Shown here: in pieces, positions 48,601-58,972 of the stretch
Position numbering within the stretch: position 1 is the stretch's first letter
Layout of the letters: every line of letters begins with the position of its first letter
Origin: Apteryx mantelli
Lineage: Eukaryota; Chordata; Aves; Apterygiformes; Apterygidae
Assembly (NCBI RefSeq): GCF_036417845.1
Contig: NC_089980.1
Location: forward strand, 43,026,501-43,090,500
Direction: 5' to 3'
DNA length: 64,000 nucleotides
Notes under the pieces: generated by a model
Told to the model about the DNA's origin: nothing
The model's database searches: none
What the model saw: only the letters and a program-made list of their open reading frames with translations
Translations under genes and position numbers: made by a program

Positions 48601-51600
48601 GAGAAGATGACCCTAACCATCATTCAGTTCCATCATTATACTGGAGCCTGCTCATAAGTCATCTGAAGCTGCAGGGAAGAAGGGCAATTTGCAGGATCCT
48701 TCTGTACAGAACACTTTTCTGAACTGCACTTTCTGTAAGGCAAATAGTCCTTCTACCTTTGAGTATCTGTTCACAGAAATCCCACTTTGGCGATTAGCCA
48801 GCAGACAGCTACTTCAGGAAATGAAAATTAGGAGTTTTACTTAGCTAACCTCTTGAAGGACCACTTGACTAATCAAAATATTAAACAAACACTGATAGGA
48901 AGGATTACTGATTAGTGAATGTATGCAGGAAACTACAGAGAGTTTTCTGTTAAGACATACTGCCAAGATTCCTTCCCCAAAGAAAGTCTAGGACATGGGC
49001 TGAGGGTGGGAAAGGGCAGAGAGAAACTGCTTTTGCTTTGCAGTGTTGTTTTGTCCTAGAATGCTAAAAGGGTGATGTTTTCCTAATATCCAGATTGTGA
49101 AGTCATATTTCCCTGGAGCTGAATGAGGCTTATTGGAAAATGCTGATAAATAATGTATTAATCAAGGTAAATAGTGGAATCAACTTTAAGGCTAAATTTT
49201 GGGTGAGATCTCAGTCACAAACCCTATTTATGAAAAATTATTAAATAATTTTGCTAAAGGTTGAACCTCACCTATCTGAACTGAGTGCTACCAAGAATGA
49301 CATCTTGATTAATAATAACACAACAGTATAAGGCCATTTGGTGGGTCTATTAGCAAGATAAGGATTAAGTTAAAGGCCCCCCCAAAACAGGCTTTCTAAC
49401 TGGCCAACCACAACCACTAATCCTTTTAAACATTTGGGAATGTGAAGATAGTGCAAGTTAGATAAGTCAGTTATTGCATTCCTGGATATCAATTAATTAC
49501 TCATCATCTAACTAATGGATACCCTGGTTGAGTCCTACCTATATTAAATAGTTGGTTCAGTAAGTCAGAGACTGTTCAGATACACCCCAAAGACTTTAAT
49601 AGCATATTTATAATAATTCAGCAATTTTAACAGAAGAGACATAAAAGTAAATCATACATATGATCAGTTGTTCATTTCCCTGTCCTACTCTCTGTTTGTA
49701 TATAAAGAATTATGTGGTGTTTCTATTTCCAAAGTCTGTTTCTGGATTGGACTTTTATAGGGGACTGCTGCTAGGTGAAGGGGGGAAAAAAAAAAAAGTG
49801 TTCCTGAATTTCTGAGCACTAATCTAGGCCTGTTTCTTTTGTGCTCTGAAGGCAGGATTACTCACCGCAAAAGGCATCTCTTTCACCTTTTATACAACCA
49901 TATGTGTCTCAGGAATACCTTGCTCGTATGGTGTGAACACATGTAACATATAACAGAGTTTGGTTTAGTATGCGCAGTGTCTGCATGAGGAGTGTAAAAT
50001 CAGAGGTTTCTGAATAAATTTGGTCAAGACTTGTCATAACTCTGTAATTACACTCCGGTACTAAAAAAGCTGCAGAAACTTCAGTATACTTAAAATTGCA
50101 GCTTGCACATTCTATAAATTTGATTTTTACTACTTGTGTCAACAGAAGGATACCTAAAGCTGCTAAATGTTCTTCCAAACTATCTAAAAATAACAAATTA
50201 GTCTAAAATATTAAGAATGGATATATTCAGTGAATGGGGGGATAACTGAACAGTCCAAGAAAACTGTAGATCTTGCTACTAAAATATTTCCTGTTAAATG
50301 TGAATATTCTGAATCTCCGCTGAAGAAATTTCATTTAAAACCAACTAACTATAATCAAGATGCAGAAACAGAGGGTCTGAACGAAGAAGATGATTCTATG
50401 ACATTAATAGATCTTTTAAAAGTTTAGCTGAAATATAAAATTCTCTCGGAAGAATTTCATTCCAGTCAGTGGTTTTGCGAGATTTAGCAACCCAACCAGA
50501 AACAAATCCCTCTTCCTCACTTACATACTCTTTTCTGTTAATGCTACCCATTGTTATATAAAAAGGTCATCATACAGCCCTGCTCCGAAGTTATCATGAA
50601 TCATCATCTAAGAACACACACTTCCATGAAAAGTGGGTCTCTTGACATATCTGGCAGATCAAAGAACCCAAATTAATTTGTCTGCTCTAAAGCAATGGAA
50701 AAGATTGTGCTTTACCTTGTTTCTCCTGCTTGACCCGACCTCTGAAAATTAGAGGAAAGGGGTGGGAAAATGCATGCAGGTGACAGTTCCACTGAGCAAG
50801 AAAAGAGTCTAATATGGATATGGAGGGCACTATGGATGTGCCCTCTTTCTAAGCTAATTCTGGATGCACTTCTACATATTCTCACACACAGATATTCATG
50901 AGCTAGGCTCTTGCTTTCAGAAAGACTAGCTGTACGCCATATTTCAAGTATTTCTTCTTTTAAGAGGATCTGTTACATATTTGTGTTCTCCAGACATGGC
51001 ATTCTCCTGTTTGTCTATTCAGGCACGATTATATTGTCTTACAGCCTGAATAGCAGGGTTCTGAATTGCAGATGGACATAAAAAGGCTCATGAAGTAATT
51101 TGTTCAGTAACATGGAAAAACTGTATCAAAGTTCATTTAGGAATTTTGGATGTCTGTTACAACATACTGGATGTATAGAGCATTCATGGGACTGACAGAT
51201 CTTGAATTGAGAACTATTCCTATACATTAGGCCAACTGGGAGAAATGATTTGTAGTGAGGCTTAGTAGAAAAAGACCCAAACAATTAATTGCATATCCTT
51301 AGCTGTCTGAAGAGCTGACTGTCACCAAATTAAGTGTAAGGATTTGCTATCCCACGGACAGCATTAGGACAGAGAAATACTTTGTGAATATTCTTAAAGC
51401 ATGCAGAGACAAAAAAGGGCCTTCTGAATAGATACTAGATTGTTGATGTCACAAAACATAGATTATTTCCATAAATTAGCTGGAAAGATATATGGAAATA
51501 AATAGCCAATGTAAACTAGAAGCAATGAACAATGGTATTGGGAACTGAACAGAAGTAAGAAATGCTGTCAGGAATCTGGTGCAGTATATGAACTAGTTGA

Positions 51601-53250
51601 GATCAACGATATACACTACTCATCTCTCTTTTTGATATTAGACAGTATAGAAGATAAAATCCCCTTTGGTGTAAGTTACATCATACATTATTAACTTGTG
51701 TCTTCCTTTGTATTTTCCCATATAGACTTTCATTTATAAATGTGGACATGCACATCTTCCTTTTGTGGAGACATTCACAGGGTTACACATAGCTTCCACA
51801 CAATAATTAAGAATAAAGGCAAGATCAGAAAAGAAACTTCAGGCATGAATGAGCTAAATTACTGTGCTATGTTTTGGATATGAAACTAGAATTCTTTGTA
51901 CTCTAAACAAGAATTTCATCTTTTCTTCCAAAGGCCACTCAAATGTCTTTTAGGAGATATTTACAAATACTAATAAATGCATTGGGGTAAAGAGGTTGTT
52001 GTCAAGATTTTTAAATTTCTGAGTAAACTGCTTTCATCATTTGTTTGGATTACTTGGACCAAAATGTCTTACAGTTTCACAGTCAGTTTTTTTATGCTCT
52101 GTGCAGATGTAGTTCTGTGTTACGACTTTTAACTTTCCAATTTATGCTTATCTCACACCTTAACTGCTTGGTTGTATTTGGATCTAACTAAGTCTACAGA
52201 GGAGATGATAGGGACGAAACTTTATTTAATCGTGTTTGGAACTCTTCCTTTTCATTACTTTGGTAACCACTTTGTATCTGTGTATTGTAATTTCCTATAT
52301 GCCATTGCCTTCCCCTGCCATGGGAACCTCCAACAGAAAGCAGTAGCATTCTGAGAAATCCCATTAGATGCCCAAGGACTTCACCAATTAGTAGCTGCAC
52401 TTTTCCACAGCAGGTGCATTTGATCACTCTTAAACTGCAGAAGGAAGAACACAGCCCAGTCACAGGGAGCAAGTTAAAAACTTTGTAGTCATATAAAGGT
52501 ATTTGATGAAAGAACAAATTTTATGCAGATTATTAAAGAGCAGGTGTAGACTGCATATCTTCTTTAGTATTAAGTGCATAGAATTAGTTTAATACTAATT
52601 ATCTATGGATAATTCATGGATGCTTATCAGGAAATAATGTTGTGATAGGCACTCCAAGGATTCTCGCCTCTGTTTTAGAGAAGATGGGATGCAGGAAGGG
52701 AAATAACTGTAGTTGTAGATAATTTGGCTCTCTATTCTAATTATGAAAGCATCCAAATTAACCAGCTGGCACTGTTCTACTTCTGCAGCTATGTTCCTAC
52801 ACAGCTAAACTGGACAGAGAATAGACTCATCTCTGTCAGATAATCCAAAGAAAACATGCCTGGTACAGGTTTGCTTCATCTATACAGTTTAAAACCAAGG
52901 AGTGAACCCTGAAAAAAACCTCAAGCAAAAATTATGGATCAAAATGCTCTTCTGTTTTAAATGTAAAGTTTCCTGCAAAGAAAATCACATATGTATCATG
53001 CAGAATCCAGGAATACTTTCAAAACATTTATCTGAGAGAAGGTAAATTTTCTAATGTATTTATATAGTCTTCTGTTGTCATCATATTTCACTGTAATACA
53101 CATTAAAAGCTGTATATGAGAAAAGACTTGGAAAAAGCTAAGTTTTGCTCATTTAAAGTTTAACAATGTTTCACTTCACATTAATGGCATTATTTAAACC
53201 AATATTTATTTTTTTATGCAATGTAATGGAAACATCAAAGAGTACAATTA
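42601..53250. other. Intergenic region between DNAH8 and GLP1R
   Basis: About 10.6 kb from the GLP1R promoter to the DNAH8 polyadenylation signals. AT-rich, with homopolymers T15 at 44757-44771, a T-rich stretch near 47273-47293 and A12 at 49786-49797. No third gene could be supported. Frames at 44322-44646 are open on both strands and carry no motif. The only stretch with coding-like composition is near 50230-50551, listed separately. GLP1R enhancers may lie here but cannot be recognised by eye. Confidence 0.6.
50230..50427 (+). other. Unassigned open frame of 65 codons with protein-like composition
   Basis: The plus-strand frame is acidic and lysine-rich (for example KCEYSESPLKKFHLKP and EGLNEEDDSMTLIDLLKV), unlike the cysteine/serine/leucine-rich chance frames elsewhere in the window. 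It has no recognised domain. A minus-strand frame of 51 codons (50551-50396, starting MGSINRKEYVSEEEG) overlaps its end and also looks protein-like. Either could be a small gene, a decayed exon or a pseudogene remnant; neither has convincing splice or promoter support. Confidence 0.2.
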
Positions 53251-53255
53251 GTGAA

Positions 53256-53276
53256 TTTATTTTTGAAAACTTTATT
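53256..53276 (-). terminator. DNAH8: Probable polyadenylation signals of DNAH8
   Basis: Two AATAAA hexamers on the minus strand (53261-53256 and 53276-53271) lie about 190-200 nt after the DNAH8 stop codon. They imply a short 3' UTR of roughly 0.2 kb ending near 53230-53250. Cleavage sites cannot be seen directly. Confidence 0.6.
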
Positions 53277-53462
53277 TTAAAACTATGACCAAATAGCCAA
53301 AGCAACTGAGTTTACTGGAGACAGAGAAAAAATTCTGTAAGCCAACACTGAAAGATCTAATATAATGACCAATAGCCAGAAAAGAAAAGCAATAGAATTA
53401 CACATGTATTTAGTTACATGTGCCATATATTCTGCATTTCTATTATGGTTGAAAAACAAGGC

Positions 53463-53750
53463 TTACTTGATGTCACACAGGAGAGCCACTCCTCTCAATA
53501 TCCAATGGTCTGCAGATATTATCGTCCTTAAATAGATCACAGTAATATAGGTCAGATCTGTCCTCCTGGGTTTCTTGTAAATAGGACAAACATAGAATTT
53601 GTAATCCTTAGGAATGGTTGTATTAACAGCAAATATATGCACCACAGGGAGCTGGACAAAAAGAATCTTTGGTGTAGATTCAATGAGTTTACCATTTCGT
53701 CTGTCCCAGCCAGCTCCTTCCAAGTAGAGCCCATAAATATACAATCCTTC
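53463..53750 (-). CDS. DNAH8: DNAH8 last coding exon, with stop codon
   Basis: Ninety-five codons plus TAA (53465-53463) follow a TTACTCTCCGCACAG acceptor. The exon begins [20 protein letters not shown], continues through [19 protein letters not shown] and [16 protein letters not shown], and ends with [14 protein letters not shown]. This is the invariant C-terminus of axonemal dynein heavy chains (YGLxLEGAxWD, CPxYKxPxRTxL, HWxxRGVALLCxxK). The start residue is set by the splice acceptor, not by a methionine. The frame is intact to the natural end of the family. Confidence 0.96.
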   Translation of the reverse strand, partial: EGLYIYGLYLEGAGWDRRNGKLIESTPKILFVQLPVVHIFAVNTTIPKDYKFYVCPIYKKPRRTDLTYITVIYLRTIISADHWILRGVALLCDIK

Positions 53751-56700
53751 CTGTGCGGAGAGTAAGCAGATACATTATGCAAAAGACAACATCTGCTTTA
53801 TAAAATGAATAATTGGCTTAAGCCATTAAAATGAATACATATTTTATATTAGAAGTATCTGACACTGAGTCTTTCCAATCTATTTATTTTTAAATTATAA
53901 TATCCTCCTGTTTCAGAATACAATGCTACTGAAATGGGTGGCAAAGTTGTTCAATAAGCCCCTTAAACAGACTACTGTATGCAATTTCCTCTGAAGTTTA
54001 CAATATATTCAGTAAGTACACATATATTATTCCATAGATGAAGAACATTTAGAGAGGTAGCTTTGTCCCATTTTTTTTTTAGAAAGCAGGACAGATGCAT
54101 AAGTTCCAAAAATCAAGAGATGGTATAAAGTGTTTTTAATAGAATATTTTTATAAATGCAAAAGAAAAAGGGAAAATCTTCATCCTTTTTGTTATTTAAC
54201 TTCTAAACTGAATAAAAACAGTGAGTTGAAAACAATATTAACTTTTCCTCTAGCAATACAAAATGACTGAATAATGCAAAATATAAATTAAATACTGAAA
54301 TTAATACTGAAGCATCTTTGTGCATCATACATACAGAAGCAGGTACTGTGATTTCCTCTTTGATTTGCTTTAGCACTTCATTATGTATTGTAACTGTATC
54401 TAAAGCCCAGCCTTTATGTGCTCGCGTTGCTTCTTGTCTCATGGCTGTCAGGAATCCTTGAGAAATTAAGTCACAGATTATCACATCTCATCTCATACAA
54501 GGAAGAAGATCTAGCTCAATTATCTGCATGGGTCTGCACTACAGACTGCATTACAAACATATTCACAGTTCTTCTGAAATTGAGCATGTTGGCTAATGAC
54601 AGTCAAATTTGCTTTGGGGCCAAAAATAGGAACAAAAGACAAAACTGGCATACGATGCATTATACTAAGAAAAATATTTTTAAATGGAACATAAAGTAAC
54701 ATACTTTTGTTAACTGAACAGTTCAGTAGCTAAAAAAAAGTTCAGGATCCTGGCTTACCTTTTATCATTAGGCAGCAAACCACAGGATGTATGGTAGATT
54801 TGTGCTCGAGAAAGGAATTTGAAGGCAGACAAGATACCAGTTATGTGAGTTGATATTTACATACAGAAAGCTTAGGAAAAGGCAATTTTTTTAAATGAAA
54901 GCAATAGAAAAAATAAAAGAAATTACATTGATAAGAAACAGAATATGTGTCTGCATGTGATAGAAAATAACTACGTGTAGGGAAAGGGAATCTAAACAAT
55001 GAAGTGCCTTTGAAGGATGAAAAACCTGTATTTTGTTAGTAGAGAAAAGTGATTCCTAGACAGAAATGGAGGTAGAGGATGACATGATCAAAGCAGTGAG
55101 CTAGGTGATTTTTGGAGTGTTGTTTTGAATAGACATTACAGACGCAGGTTTGTAATAACAAAGGTTTGAGAGGTAAAGGGCTGAATAGTATAAGCACAAG
55201 ATGAAAAATAACTGGGCAGCAAAGGATGTGTTATAAAGGAACAAGCCATTAAAAAAAAAAAAAAAAGAAAAGAAAGAAAGAAACACTGCTACAGAAACAA
55301 TCAGGTATTTGCCATCAGTGTCTCAGAGGATGACAATGTAGCCACCAAGAAAATAACAGCTGCTGTTTTATGCTGCTGGATGAAAAGTGCTACTTGGAAC
55401 TGTCAAAAATAGATTGAAGGGAAAGGAGAAAAGTTAACAGTAGTGAAGTGCATACTTGAGAGTTATGACCATAAAGACCTAAAGATGAAATGGCATCAGT
55501 TACTCCTTGATAGGACATAAAGGAAAAGAAGAACAGGGCTTTGCTGGCTGTCCACTTATGCATATTCACTCTGGAGAAACCACCAAATGAGATACTGACA
55601 CGGAGGGTAATCATGAAAGTATGCGGTCATGCAGTGAAGGACAGCATTTCAAGATATAAAAAGTGGTTTAATGTGCTGAGAGCCAACTAGAAGTTAAGAT
55701 ACTTGTCACAGTTAAAATATTTATATGCAATGTAAATATAATTAATGTAGTATTTGAAATGAACATAGGACTAAACAAAACAAAATGTATTAACTTCCTT
55801 AAATACTATATATTCTGATACAAATAAAGCAATCTGATCTAGGCTTCTAAATATAATTAAAAATTAATTACATCTCTACAACATTAAATTAAATTTGCTC
55901 TTTCATAAGCATGTTCATTTCAAATACCTTCTCTACTACATGGAATTTTGGATCATGACAAACATGTTCATTCTCCCCTAATAATGATAATTTATAGAAG
56001 ACAAACATTGATAACTGCCAAAAAAGGACAATGGGTTTTAAATGCAATTATTGATGATACTCTATAGTACTATAAATAGATTTTTCCACTAAACTGATAA
56101 AATGTATTCCCTGTGTTTCAACATTATAATGCATTTGTCAGTACTATGATAGATTCAGAGCTTTATTCACCAGTGCAATCAGTCTGGATTTTCCTGCAGT
56201 GGCAGCACAAGGTAGTCCAATTTCTTATTTGCCTCAGTCCTGTCAATTTTTAAACTTTACTGCATGGTTTGCTTTACTCACTATTTTCTGGTGAGCAGTA
56301 CTATTAACACAGTAACTAATACTTACCCAACACCAGCCCATAGTGCACTCTGTGCTTAGCTGACTACTTTCTCCAGGTACCGGAACAGTTTTATGGAACA
56401 CAGAAGTGGAAGCAATCATCAAGCTCAAGACCTTCTGTATCTCAGCTTTGTCTGCTTTTAGGCTAAATAATTTGTTTGGTCAAAAGAATCCGGTCCATTA
56501 TCTTCTTTTAGACCACTGTTAGTGCTGCTCTTGAGTCATGAGAGATGAATATGCTGCCAAAGTCTGACACTACACTTAGCAGCTGCGTCATTTATGATAC
56601 AAATGGAATGATGCTTTGACTGGCTTCTCAGCACCAGATTTTAACAATAATTTGGAATTCTCCCATGTTTATTTGATGTACTCCAGTCACCTTAACTGTT

Positions 56701-58972
56701 TCTGAGAGTGACTCTAAAAATGACTTGGATAGTAGTAGTTTTTACAGTCCTGGTCATAGAGAGGTTAGTAAGAATAGCAACATCACAAACTGAAGATAAC
56801 TTATAAATATTCAAGGATTTTAAAGATTAATCCTAATGAAAAATTTCATAGCTGTTACATGAGATAATTTTGCCACGAGAATTATGTATGGGCAGTTATT
56901 TAGGCTAGATGCAATTTCTCTAGGAACATGCATCTAATAAGTTAATGATTTTTGTTACTCCTGGAGATGGTTATCATTCATTTTCCTTCCTCCCTATAAA
57001 ATGATAAATACACGAAGCTATAACAGATAGTGATAGATTATGTTTACTTGTACTTCTCAGTATATTCTTGATGAATTTGAACAAACTACTCATTAAATAT
57101 TCTGGAAAATGGAAACATTGTGAAAACTATATGTTGATGATTCTCTGTGAAAGATAGATAATTGCCATAAATTCTGGCATAGTTGTATGCTGCTACTGTA
57201 CAGTATATAGACAATATAATAGATTATAGATTAAATCTTTGGATTAAAGCTCTTACATACTTGCAACTTGCAGGGACTAGATATCTAATTCTATTGGAAC
57301 TAAAAAAGCAGGCTGAAACCACAGGAAAAGCAGGAAAAGTGTTTTTTCTTTAGATGCTGTATCATTATCATTTGCAACAATATGTCAACAAGCTAGAACC
57401 TTTTATCTGTTAACTAATTTTTTCTCATTTTTGGAATATAAAAACTGTATTCCTGGGTCAAACCAAAAGACAGGCATCCTGTCTCTCACACTAGACAAAA
57501 GAGGATGCTTAAGGAAGTAATATTACAAGCAAAATTATATATAAATCCTTTGCCATTTATGTCCTTCCAAATTCTGGCAATCAGGAGCTTAGGGACCCCT
57601 CAACCTGAAGGTTAAGTTTGGACAGTCATGTTTATAGCTACCATTGGACCTGTTTCCCATGACTTTATCTAATCTCTTTTTGGAACCCATTTATCATTTT
57701 GGCTTCTCTAACATATTCTGACAGTGATGAAAACATTTTTGTAAGTATAATATTAAATTAGATATGTAGTGAAAACCCTTAAATTATGATTAAATACAAT
57801 ACATTATTACCTAAGTCCTTTCAGTACCCTACCTTGTGGATTGAAGAATCCAGTCATCCAAAACACATTTGGTCTTCCTTCAAATATCCATGTAGACAAC
57901 TGACTATTTCTTTCCAAAAGTTCAGTAAACCAGAAGCCAAGTGTTGAAGAATCCCAAGATACTCTCTTCCATATTTGAGGAATTCGAGCATTATACATAT
58001 TATCAAGAGCATCTCTCAAATTCTGGAATGAAATTACAATATATGAACTGAAACAACCAAGATGATAGTTTAAAAGAGAGTATTTTGTATATAGTAAATA
58101 TGCTTGTACTTGCCTCACTCATAATAATAGTTCCTTCTATGGCTAGCTTAAGATCATTCAGACTGTTTCGGAGTATTGTGATGACCTTTTGCATTCGGTC
58201 GATTTCTTGCCGAAGAAAAATATTCATAGAGTTAAGTTGTCCCATTTTAATTAAACGAGCTTTTACCTAAAATACAGGAGTCCAGAAGAAGCAATTTAGT
58301 AAAATCTGAAATATTGAAATACTGTTGTCATATATGACAGCTTAATTTTTTTGTATTGAGAGAAGCAAATAGTATGCCTGTACTTTGAATTATCCAGCTA
58401 ACATTTACAGCTTTAAAACTATTGCAGTTTTAATTTTTTTTTTGTCTGCATGATCTGATGACACTACCCAATTACTCGTGGGTGTGCTCAAATGGGACTT
58501 CACCCAAAAGGCCTGGAAGACTGCTGCCAAATAAAGTCAAGACATTTTTTGTAACTTTGCATGCACCTTTGGAAGTCCAGTCAGTCTCCATGACACATCT
58601 CCATGATCAATTGTTAGATGTTTTGTTTTGAAATAAAAAGACCTCATTTCTATTCACATTAATTGAGAAAAGGTGTCGGCTGCTTGCTTGAATCTGCCAC
58701 TAAGTATAGAACCTTTATTATAAAGAATTATAAAACAGTTCTGTGATTTTTTGGAACTTGTTATATGAAAACTCCACAGAGAGAGAATAGTAAGAAAAAG
58801 CTAAGATTAGCTTGCCTCATGAGGTATGTAATCAGGCGGAAGTTTGTCCAACATGTCTTCAGCCAAACGATAAACAATGGCTTCACGAGTTTCTCCAACT
58901 CCTCCACCACTTTCTTTAGGCTGAATATTAGTAATAGTATCTAGAACATCAGCTGCTGTGTTACTTTGATAT
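53463..58972 (-). CDS. DNAH8: Dynein axonemal heavy chain 8, C-terminal part (last five coding exons)
   Basis: Five minus-strand exons (58972-58816, 58266-58114, 58022-57833, 54456-54335, 53750-53463) join in phase into about 302 residues, the C-terminal end of an axonemal dynein heavy chain. Recognisable blocks in order: [14 protein letters not shown] and [42 protein letters not shown] and [61 protein letters not shown] and [18 protein letters not shown]. These cover the region around AAA6 and the C-terminal domain of the motor. The full protein in mammals exceeds 4,000 residues, so most of the gene lies beyond 64000. Dynein heavy chains are microtubule-motor ATPases of ciliary and flagellar outer arms; DNAH8 is the form prominent in sperm. 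DNAH5 is a close paralogue; the GLP1R neighbour favours DNAH8. Two introns use GC donors. Confidence 0.93.
53751..54334. other. DNAH8: DNAH8 last coding intron
   Basis: A 584-nt intron with GTATGT donor and CGCACAG acceptor on the minus strand. AT-rich; nothing else was seen. Confidence 0.88.
54335..54456 (-). CDS. DNAH8: DNAH8 exon, second from the 3' end
   Basis: The 122-nt exon (phase 1 in, phase 0 out) has acceptor TTAATTTCTCAAG and donor GTATGT. It completes the glycine of NPQG and encodes [20 protein letters not shown], then [28 protein letters not shown] is the conserved block that follows FFNPQG in dynein heavy chains. Confidence 0.94.
55251..55283 (+). repeat. Poly-A run followed by GAAA microsatellite
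   Basis: Sixteen A are followed by GAAAAGAAAGAAAGAAA. This is either a simple microsatellite or the tail of an old retroposed sequence. No target-site duplication was recognised. Confidence 0.8.
57430..57760 (-). mobile_element. Possible ancient CR1-type LINE fragment
   Basis: The block GACTTTATCTAATCTCTTTT, then TGGAACCCATTTATC, with a preceding CTGGGTCAAACCAAA resembles the complemented 3' region of old amniote CR1 elements known from turtles and birds. It is highly diverged, lies within a DNAH8 intron, and its limits are approximate. Confidence 0.4.
57833..58022 (-). CDS. DNAH8: DNAH8 exon, third from the 3' end
   Basis: The 190-nt exon (phase 0 in, phase 1 out) has acceptor TTTCATTCCAG and donor GTAGGG. 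It encodes 63 residues from [20 protein letters not shown] through [15 protein letters not shown] to [14 protein letters not shown]. The [14 protein letters not shown] and [16 protein letters not shown] motifs are diagnostic of the C-terminal domain of axonemal dynein heavy chains. Nothing in the exon suggests decay. Confidence 0.95.
58023..58113 (-). other. DNAH8: DNAH8 91-nt intron with GC-AG ends
   Basis: The donor is GAG/GCAAGT and the acceptor TTCATTCCAG. The exons on either side join as IIMSE/NLRDAL, matching the dynein family without gap or insertion, so the GC donor is well supported. The other strand and frame choices give no alternative GT site that keeps the frame. Confidence 0.88.
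58114..58266 (-). CDS. DNAH8: DNAH8 exon, fourth from the 3' end
   Basis: The 153-nt exon (51 codons, phase 0 at both ends) encodes [20 protein letters not shown], then [20 protein letters not shown], then [11 protein letters not shown]. The [16 protein letters not shown] block is a conserved dynein heavy-chain helix linking AAA6 to the C-terminal domain. The acceptor is TATTTTAG. The donor is GAG/GCAAGT, a GC donor that otherwise fits the splice consensus perfectly. The downstream intron is only 91 nt. Confidence 0.92.
58267..58815 (-). other. DNAH8: DNAH8 549-nt intron with GC-AG ends
   Basis: The donor is CATGAG/GCAAGC and the acceptor GTATTTTAG. The junction DYIPHE/VKARLI is continuous with the dynein family. 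No GT donor lies within tens of bases of the exon end. Confidence 0.86.
58816..58972 (-). CDS. DNAH8: DNAH8 exon, fifth from the 3' end
   Basis: The exon starts after a CTTATCCTTTCAG acceptor with one base completing a split codon, then encodes 52 residues from [13 protein letters not shown] through [20 protein letters not shown] to LPPDYIPHE. This is the dynein segment just after the VFGLHPNA-type motif of AAA6, which would be in the preceding, unseen exon. It ends in phase 0 at GAG followed by GCAAGC: a GC rather than GT donor. No GT donor occurs nearby, and the join HE/VKAR matches the family. Confidence 0.92.

Larger units (their letters stand above)
54457..57832. other. DNAH8: DNAH8 intron, 3.4 kb
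   Basis: The intron lies between the FFNPQ and FLTAM exons (GTAGGG donor, TCTCAAG acceptor, minus strand). It contains an A16 run continuing into GAAA repeats at 55251-55283 and a probable old CR1-like fragment at 57430-57760. No exon was recognised inside it, and the flanking exons join in phase. Confidence 0.85.
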
